A stretch of 64,000 bases of DNA, from positions 43,094 to 107,093 of the forward strand of contig PYST01000111.1 in assembly GCA_003049485.1 (NCBI GenBank). The letters are read 5' to 3'. This stretch comes from Ophioceras dolichostomum (Eukaryota > Ascomycota > Sordariomycetes > Magnaporthales > Ophioceraceae). This document shows positions 57,601-64,000 of the stretch, one piece after another. The position numbers and the translations under genes were made by a program. The notes beneath the pieces were generated by a model. The model searched no databases, was not told the origin of the DNA, and saw only the letters and a program-made list of their open reading frames with translations. Each line of letters opens with the position of its first letter. Position 1 is the first letter of the stretch.

Positions 57601-60563
57601 GATTCCTCTCGGTCTTGGCTTGGCTGTATTGATGTAGGTCGTGGGTACCTACCAGGCACCTACTCAGATACGGGGTTGCAGCTATAGAGCGTGGACTGAT
57701 TGGTTGGTTGCTGCAGAACGTCTTTTTAGGACATGTTCGTCGATGAGCGGAAGTCTTTTCTTGCCAAACTCCCCGGGAGTTCAAAAAATACTAAAACTTG
57801 TGTGTCGTGCGCAACGTGGCTCGACAGTGCACGTTAGACAGGAGAGACCGCATGACGCGGAGAGGGAGGATGATCACGGGCATCCACGCTCTCGCTCGGC
57901 CTGTGAAAGGCTCAGCTGCTGCAATGCTTTGTCGTAGGCGCTTTTGCACATGCCTAGGTTGGCCATTGCGGTTGGATGGACATACCATCTCGAGTGGTGG
58001 ATGTTGGCAGCTGCAGACACGACTTGGATTGGCGGCCGGGTCGTGGGGGCCTCTCACACCTGCAGGAGGGGACGCTGGCGGCACGAATAAGCGGCGAGCT
58101 CGTCACATTCGCTGCATCAGGCAATCGATACGCGACAATATTTGCTACCCCCCTTTGATACCGTTCTGCATGGATGCCAACCAACGAATCCTTTGAGAGG
58201 ATGGAAAGGGGGAGGGTAAGAGGAGAGGGCGGAGCGTGAAAGTGATGTGAGGAGCTCCAGGTTTCGTTTCTTGGCAAAACCATCGATTTGTTCGCTCGCC
58301 GTTGTTGACGACCTAGTCGAAGCGAGTGAGCACCGAGGGCGGGGTTGATGGGAATGCGGAGGGGACGCCCGGAAGTGGCACAGCCGGACTAGACATGCAG
58401 GTGCTTCCATTTGACGTGCATTCCGACAGACGGCTCGGCGAGGTCGGATATGTCAATTACAAGCAGACGACGAAGGAGCTAAGGCACTGGTTCTGATTGT
58501 TGGCGCTACGGAATCAAGGATTCGCAGGTGGCGTGATGATGACGGACCGAGGGCCTAGCCCAGAGTCTGATGGTGGAAGGCAGCGGCATTAGTTAGGAGC
58601 GTGGACGAGTGGTGGGAACGCCAAAACAAATCACTCATGTCCAAAGAACCTCGTTGACGAACGCCTGCTTGGCTGCGATGTCGATAGAGCAGACAACGCG
58701 CGATGTGGGGCTGTCTGCGGGAGCTCGAGAACCTCCACTGCTTTCTACTTTTCCCACTACCGGCCACTGGGTGGGGTGCATGCCGGGTACTACAGATAAG
58801 GTTATGGAGAGAAATGAGACTTACGGAGGCAAGGCGCCTGGCCGGTCGCCTACCAGTTGATCTGACACATCATATTCATGGCTCCTCTGCCCGGCCAATC
58901 CGTAATCCATCACTCGTTGGCAAACGGGAAACGAACCAACAAACAGCGGCGACAGTGCCGGATTCGATAAGGATAGCATTGGTTGACAGGGCCAGGATGG
59001 TACGGACGACCGAAGGGTGGGTGGGAGTCGAGAGTGGAGGCCGGTGTGACTTGATGAGTTGTTTCTGCCACTTTTCTTGTTTGTCTTCCTGGGCACAAGA
59101 AGAAGGGGGGAAGATGGGGGGAACTCTTCCTGCACACTGTCCGTTTTTGTGCTCTGTTAGACGAACCACGAAAGCAGCCCGTCTTCTCCGTCTCTCTGGT
59201 TGATCGGTCGTACGTCCTCGAGACGCTCGACCCGCCGCCAGTCACCTCAGATCCAGTTTGATGATTTCCCCCGTTCTCTTCTATCCTATGCTCGTCGCTT
59301 TTTCACCGCTAAGCACAAGAGTATCGAGGCTCGCTTTCGCGGAGCGTGTCGTGTTGGAAGCGGGGCATGGCTTCGGATGGGAGGGGCGGGGTGACCCGCA
59401 GGCGGCGGCGGAAAGGGGGAACGTTCGAAATCCAAGCCCCGACGACGTCGTCCGCTTAAGGTAAGTCGGGGCCGAGAAACTGGGTCTGCAAGGAGATTCG
59501 CATCCTGTGAAGAACGCTTCGGAGAAGGATTCTTGGGATCCCTCGGCAGTTTCTAAAACCAAACAGCCCATATCCCGCTTCGTCTGTGTCTTGAAGTCTC
59601 GACTTGGAGTTTTGGTTCTGATGACTGCGGGGTTTCTGGCACACTGTCCGACCTGTGTGTCTGGTTGTGCACAAAGTTGTGCAGCAGGTAAGCGCCACCC
59701 CCCCTGCCAGCCCTCAGCTGAGTGCTCTTGGGGTGGGATAACACATGAATATAGTCAACGGCGCGTCTGATTGATCGTATCATACGCTCGTACATGTTAG
59801 AAATGCGTTCTGCAGCGAGCTAACTAACTCTGGAAATGATCCAGTCCAGACCAGTCTATGGTATCGCGGATGCCGTGTGTAATACCAATGGGTGCGAAGA
59901 AGTACTTAGGTACCCATTAATCACTAGAGGCCTTGCAAGGGATGAGAAAAGAGGCCGACAGCACAGTATTCTTGAGGGAGCAAAACGGCTGCCGGCATGA
60001 ACGCCTGATATCACCCCCGTTACCTCGACCTCTGCCGTCCCATGGCCAACTCAAAGGACACGGCACTCGGCCGTTAATCTTCGCCCCGCAAGCGTTGAGG
60101 ACGGTGCCGTTTCTGTCTGCGTCTTTCCGGTCGAGTGATCAGTGGCGCAGCGTACAGCACACCCTTTTCTCCACGTTAGGTCGGTACCTATTACCTAGGC
60201 ACTTGTGCCATCCACTGTGATGAGCCAGAAAGGCTCGTCTACCCTGGGGCGACGCGTGGCACACCCCCTCGGAGAAGAGGGATGGGGTAGAAGCTGTGGA
60301 TGGACGGACAAGAATATGTGCATCGGCACACACGCTCGTATAAAGCGAAGAGCGAGCCACCATCCTCTCTGCCCGGCCTGGGTGAACTGCTCATATGAAA
60401 CCATCGTCTTTTTTGTATTTTTTACGCATATCATAGGCTTCAGCCTCCTTCGCCTCGCCTCCGATCCCCACGTATTCCTCACATCCCTGTCAACGCTGGG
60501 GTTCCTGCTGCTTCTCGATCACGTTCGCACTCTTTCCCACTCTTACCCATTCCCGGCATCGTT
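54626..60563. other. 5.9 kb gene desert upstream of the P450
   Basis: No gene supportable on either strand. It contains an 18-nt duplication (55741-55776), long T tracts at 56525-56556, TAGGTA/TACCTA motifs at 57491-57512, 57640-57665 and 60183-60200, and a tRNA-B-box-like word at 56469 that does not fold as a tRNA. The last few hundred nt are the P450 promoter. Confidence 0.5.
55741..55776. repeat. 18-nt perfect tandem duplication
   Basis: CTCTCTTTCAACCTGTTC is present twice head to tail at 55741-55758 and 55759-55776. Confidence 0.9.
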
Positions 60564-62595
60564 ATGATCGAACAGTTGGGCTCTGGCCTCCTCAGGCCGG
60601 CCATAGTGCAAATCCAGAACCTGGACCTGGACCTGCACACCGTGGTCCAGCGACTTGGACTCTTGGCATGGTTCGCGGCCACTCTGGTATGACATGTCCT
60701 CATCTTCAGTCCTATTCTCTTCGCGCTCCCTCCTCACCATGTAGCGTATCCCCTGCGTCCTCTCCACCTAAACCTATTGCCGATAGAGACTGACATACGG
60801 CAATGCGAGGTTGGATAAGCAGTTCCTGGCTTGGTTTACAGCCCGCTCGGTCTACAACATCTGGTTCCACCCCTTGTCCCGGTTCCCCGGTCCCTGGTAC
60901 GCCGCCACCACCGACCTAGTGCAGTATGTCATCGCAGTGCACGGCGACAGCGTCCCATGGATCATACACTTGCATTCGAAGTACGGCGAGGTCGTGCGAG
61001 TCGCCCCTGGCCGGCTCAGCTACATCGCCCCCGAAGCCTGGCGCGACGTCTACGGCCACCGCATCGGCGGCCGCACCCGGTCTGTCCTCAAGGACCACGA
61101 GTTCTACAACGGGCCCCTCAACGTCGGCGGCGAGACCAGCATCATCACGGAGATCGATGACGTCGAGCACGGCCGCATCCGCAAAATTTTCTCCAACGCC
61201 TTCTCGGACAAGGCGCTCCGCCAGCAACAACACCTGCTCACGGCCTACGCCGACGAGCTCGTCGTGCTCTGGCGCAGGTCCACCGAGGAAAACAAATCCG
61301 CCGACGCCGTCAAGATGTATAACTACGCCACCTTCGACATCATGGGTGACCTCACCCTCGGCGACCACCTTGGCATGCTGCAGAGCGGCACGTACGTGCC
61401 CTGGGTGGCCCAGGTGTTCGCCACGGCCCGCGCCGTTCTCGTGTTTTCTATCTTGCTGCGCTGGCGCAGGGTCGCCTGGGCCCTGGGTCTTGTCTTCGGG
61501 ACGATCGTCGACAAGGGCATGCGGAAGCACCTCGGCTTCGTCATCGACCGCGTCGACGCCCGGCTCGCGCGCCACTCGGACACCCCGGACATCTGGAACA
61601 TGGTGCTGAGCAAGAACGAAGCCGCTGCCAAAGCCTCCGCCGCTGGCGCCGGCGATGAAGCCGATGGCGGCGGTGCCGCGGTGCTCACCCGCAACGCCAT
61701 GTACAGCAACGCCAGCGTCTTCATGGCCGCGGGCACGGAGACGCTGGCCACGACGCTGAGCGGCCTGACGTACCTGCTGCTCAAGAACCCCGACAAGATG
61801 GCCAAACTGGTGGCCGAGATTAGGGCCCAGCCGAGCGAGGACGCGCTCAACCTCGAGAACTTGCCTAGGCTCAAGTACCTGCAGGCGTGCATCGACGAGA
61901 CGACTCGGATCTATCCGGCTGTGCCCATCGGCCTGCCGCGAGTTGTCCCCGACGGAGGAGCGACTATCTGCGGCGAATTCTTGCCTGCCGGTGTAAGTTT
62001 CTACTACTGGTGTTCTCATGATAATTGCCTGAACTATAATAGGTAATCCCTGGGGCGGGATTCGCGGGCAACGGGGAAAGGTTTGGCTGATGACGCAAAT
62101 CACTCACTGGCTGACTCTATGACGCACTCAACTCACAGACCCGTGTGCACCTCCCGCACGCAGCCATGTACTGGAGCGAGAGGAACTTCAAGGACGCCAC
62201 CTCCTTCATCCCCGAGCGCTGGCTGCCCGGCTCAGGCTACGGCGACGAGGACCGCAAGGAGGCGTGGCAGCCGTTCTCGTACGGGCCGCGGAACTGCATC
62301 GGGAAGAAGTCAGTCTTCGCTTATTCTCTCTCTCTCACACACCCACCAGCCGTGGCGTGACTAGGCGGTCCCTGGTCGGACAGATAGACCGCTAACCTAA
62401 TGTCATCACCATCATTCATGACTTAGCTTGGCGTACCACGAGCTCCGGCTCATCGCATCTAAGGTGCTCTGGCACTTCGACCTCGAGCTGTGCCCCGAGA
62501 GCGACGACTGGATGAACCAGAAGACCTTCAATTTGTGGGAGAAGCCGGCTTTGGTTATCAAAGCTAAGTCGGTGGAGCGGGTTGCGGCCGTGTGA
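60564..62595 (+). CDS. Cytochrome P450 monooxygenase
   Basis: Four exons (60564-60686, 60823-61992, 62139-62308, 62427-62595) give 543 aa. The first exon supplies the membrane anchor (LGLLAWFAATL joined to FLAWFTARSVYNIWFHPLSR). Its acceptor is AAGCAG at 60822, the site that keeps phase with the GTATGA donor. Motifs in order: proline-rich hinge FPGPW, I-helix FMAAGTETLATTL near residue 340, ExxR in DETTRIYPA, PERW in the meander, and heme-binding FSYGPRNCIGKN with Cys484. The layout matches ER-bound fungal class II P450s of the benzoate-hydroxylase/isotrichodermin-hydroxylase type, acting in secondary metabolism or detoxification with a P450 reductase. No backbone synthase lies nearby, so the substrate cannot be guessed. 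Confidence 0.93.
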
Positions 62596-64000
62596 GGTTA
62601 CCTGCGTTGAGCGGAGAATTTGCTTTTTCTCCCCTCTCTCTCGTCAAGGGCTCGATGAGAGCGTGCTCTGTGCTGCGTAGGTATGTCTCATGTCACTGCT
62701 GAGGACTTGAGGCACAAGGGTACTTGCTGGTACTCGCAGCACACTCGGAAACCGGAGCCGGCTCGGCCGCTCGGGTGAGGTCAGTTGTTTCTGCCGGCGG
62801 CTGTCAGCGTGTTTAGCGTCTGTTTCCGTGTGTGTTGTGACGCGCGTCTTCTCGTCTTATGTCTCATGTGCGTTCCTTTCTTGCCTCGGATCACTTGTGA
62901 TTTCTAGACTGGGGGCTCCTTGTCCATTGACTTAACCCCTCGACTCGGTCTTAAGGCTTAATTACTACACCTTCTCGCCACCCTGATACACCGTGCATGA
63001 AAGAATTGACTAGGTAGGGAGGTACCTATCAGGCATAGCTGCTAGGCCATGACGCCCGGTAGTCGGGTGCCAGATCCCCCAAGCTTAAAGCAACGGAAAG
63101 CTTTGCATGTTTGGGGAATGCTGCTATTGTGGACGTGATGATGATTTTCCGTGTTGTAAGATCCCATTGCCAGGCAACATCTCCCATCGCATGAGATCTC
63201 CGATCAATGAAGTGAGAGTAGGCGAGTTGGATCAGTCAGTCTGATTGAATGTGAGATGCGCTGCCCTCCAGCACACGGTGGACGGATGGGGAGAGGCGCG
63301 AAACTGGTCATACTCGAGACGGGGTTTCACCTGATGGGAAACACGGAAGCGTGTCTAGGCTTGCCAGGATCTCTGCGGACGCTGCATCTGAGGGAGGCCG
63401 TGGAAAAAAAGAAAACGATAGAGAAAAATGAGAATAACACAGACTCAGACCCGGCTGTAGCTTCGCCAGCTCGTGGGTCCATTCATATCTGGCACATTGC
63501 CGGTCGACCTATGCGAGCAGCACTGGCGCTCCCGGACTGTCGTCTCGGGGATATCTCCACGACCAGAGACAACGACCTCATATTAAAGCTTCTTGTCAAG
63601 ATAGGGCTATTCGCCGGCAGATGGTTGTTCTGGTCAAACGCCCCGTCCAAGCGGAAAGCGCACATCCAGGTATTCATTGATAACTCGCAGCCGACAACGC
63701 AACGCCTGGCGATAGCGTCGCAATCAAGCAATGCCCCTCCTGTCCGACAACGCCAACAAGACAATAGACAGCAGCATCAGCACCAGCATCAGCAGCAGCA
63801 GTCACGAGGCCACGGCGTACACGCGGAGCAGGTATCCACAAATATGCCGCCTCGCTCCGAGGAGTATCTTCTTGCTGTCCGTCCTCCCCCTGCGAGGCGT
63901 CGGGGGGAGGGGAACTGTTGGTTGGGCTTCAAGGGGAAAAAGCAAACACGCGCGTGGTAAACCAATCTGTTGATTCTGATGATGTACAGGGAAGAGTAAA
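62596..64000. other. 3' flank of the P450 to window end
   Basis: A TAGGTA palindrome lies at 63011-63030. A 234-codon frame at 63256-63960 (+) starts with ATG but has no family resemblance. Its Gln/His-rich part is only a CAG/CAT repeat (about 63763-63803), so I do not call it a gene. Confidence 0.45.

Noticed and set aside
60916..62103. 395-codon minus-strand frame opposite the P450
   Set aside because: Antisense shadow produced by strong codon bias of the P450 exons.
63256..63960. 234-codon ATG-started frame on the plus strand near the window end
   Set aside because: No family resemblance, weak codon bias, and its Gln/His run is just a CAG/CAT repeat read in one frame.
1..64000. CRISPR arrays, phage or bacterial insertion sequences
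   Set aside because: No repeat-spacer pattern; gene structures, introns and families are all eukaryotic and fungal.

Overview
This is a gene-sparse stretch of a GC-rich filamentous ascomycete nuclear genome, most likely a Sordariomycete. Genes carry short 65-167 nt GT-AG introns with fungal CTRAC-like branch sites. The gene content is typical of Pezizomycotina: an Erg6 sterol methyltransferase, a Ppo/linoleate-diol-synthase oxygenase, a siderophore transporter, GH7 and GH45 cellulases, 2EXR-type proteins and a cytochrome P450. Splice structures below were worked out by hand from donor/acceptor sequences, phase consistency and conserved protein motifs.

Layout. 0.9-11.8 kb (all minus strand): an ankyrin-repeat protein, Erg6, a secreted esterase-like alpha/beta hydrolase and a DUF2235 hydrolase with a 15-nt microexon. 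15.7-19.6 kb (+): a fatty-acid dioxygenase-P450 fusion. 20.8-24.2 kb (-): two tandem 2EXR-like paralogues, both broken. 26.3-28.3 kb (+): a siderophore-type MFS transporter with a GATA-factor motif cluster 1.2 kb upstream. 29.6-41.0 kb (+): GH7 endoglucanase, ACS-family MFS transporter, GH45 endoglucanase and a secreted DUF7029/DUF7223-like protein. 41.4-48.9 kb: a decayed block with a pogo/Fot1-type transposon remnant, a GA4-desaturase/AsaB-like pseudogene, a membrane-anchored pseudogene with three stop codons, and a dipeptidyl-peptidase-III pseudogene with a MITE-like palindrome in an intron. 51.9-54.6 kb: a His/Gly-rich secreted protein and a spliced 8-cysteine small secreted protein. 60.6-62.6 kb (+): a cytochrome P450.

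The genes do not form an obvious biosynthetic cluster. Two groupings make biological sense. GH7, an organic-anion type MFS transporter and GH45 lie within 8 kb on one strand, which fits plant-cell-wall use. The siderophore transporter sits downstream of an exact ATCWGATAA motif, which fits iron-responsive GATA control. The most distinctive signal is the concentration of broken genes at 20.8-24.2 and 41.4-48.9 kb. Many of their premature stops are explained by CpA-to-TpA changes, the signature of repeat-induced point mutation, next to transposon debris. One ambiguous base (n, 44682) lies in this block, so single-base indels there could be sequence errors.

No tRNA, rRNA, CRISPR, phage or bacterial feature was found. 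Long intergenic stretches (11.8-15.7, 48.9-51.9, 54.6-60.6 kb) carry no supportable gene, but repeatedly contain a short TAGGTA/TACCTA palindromic motif.
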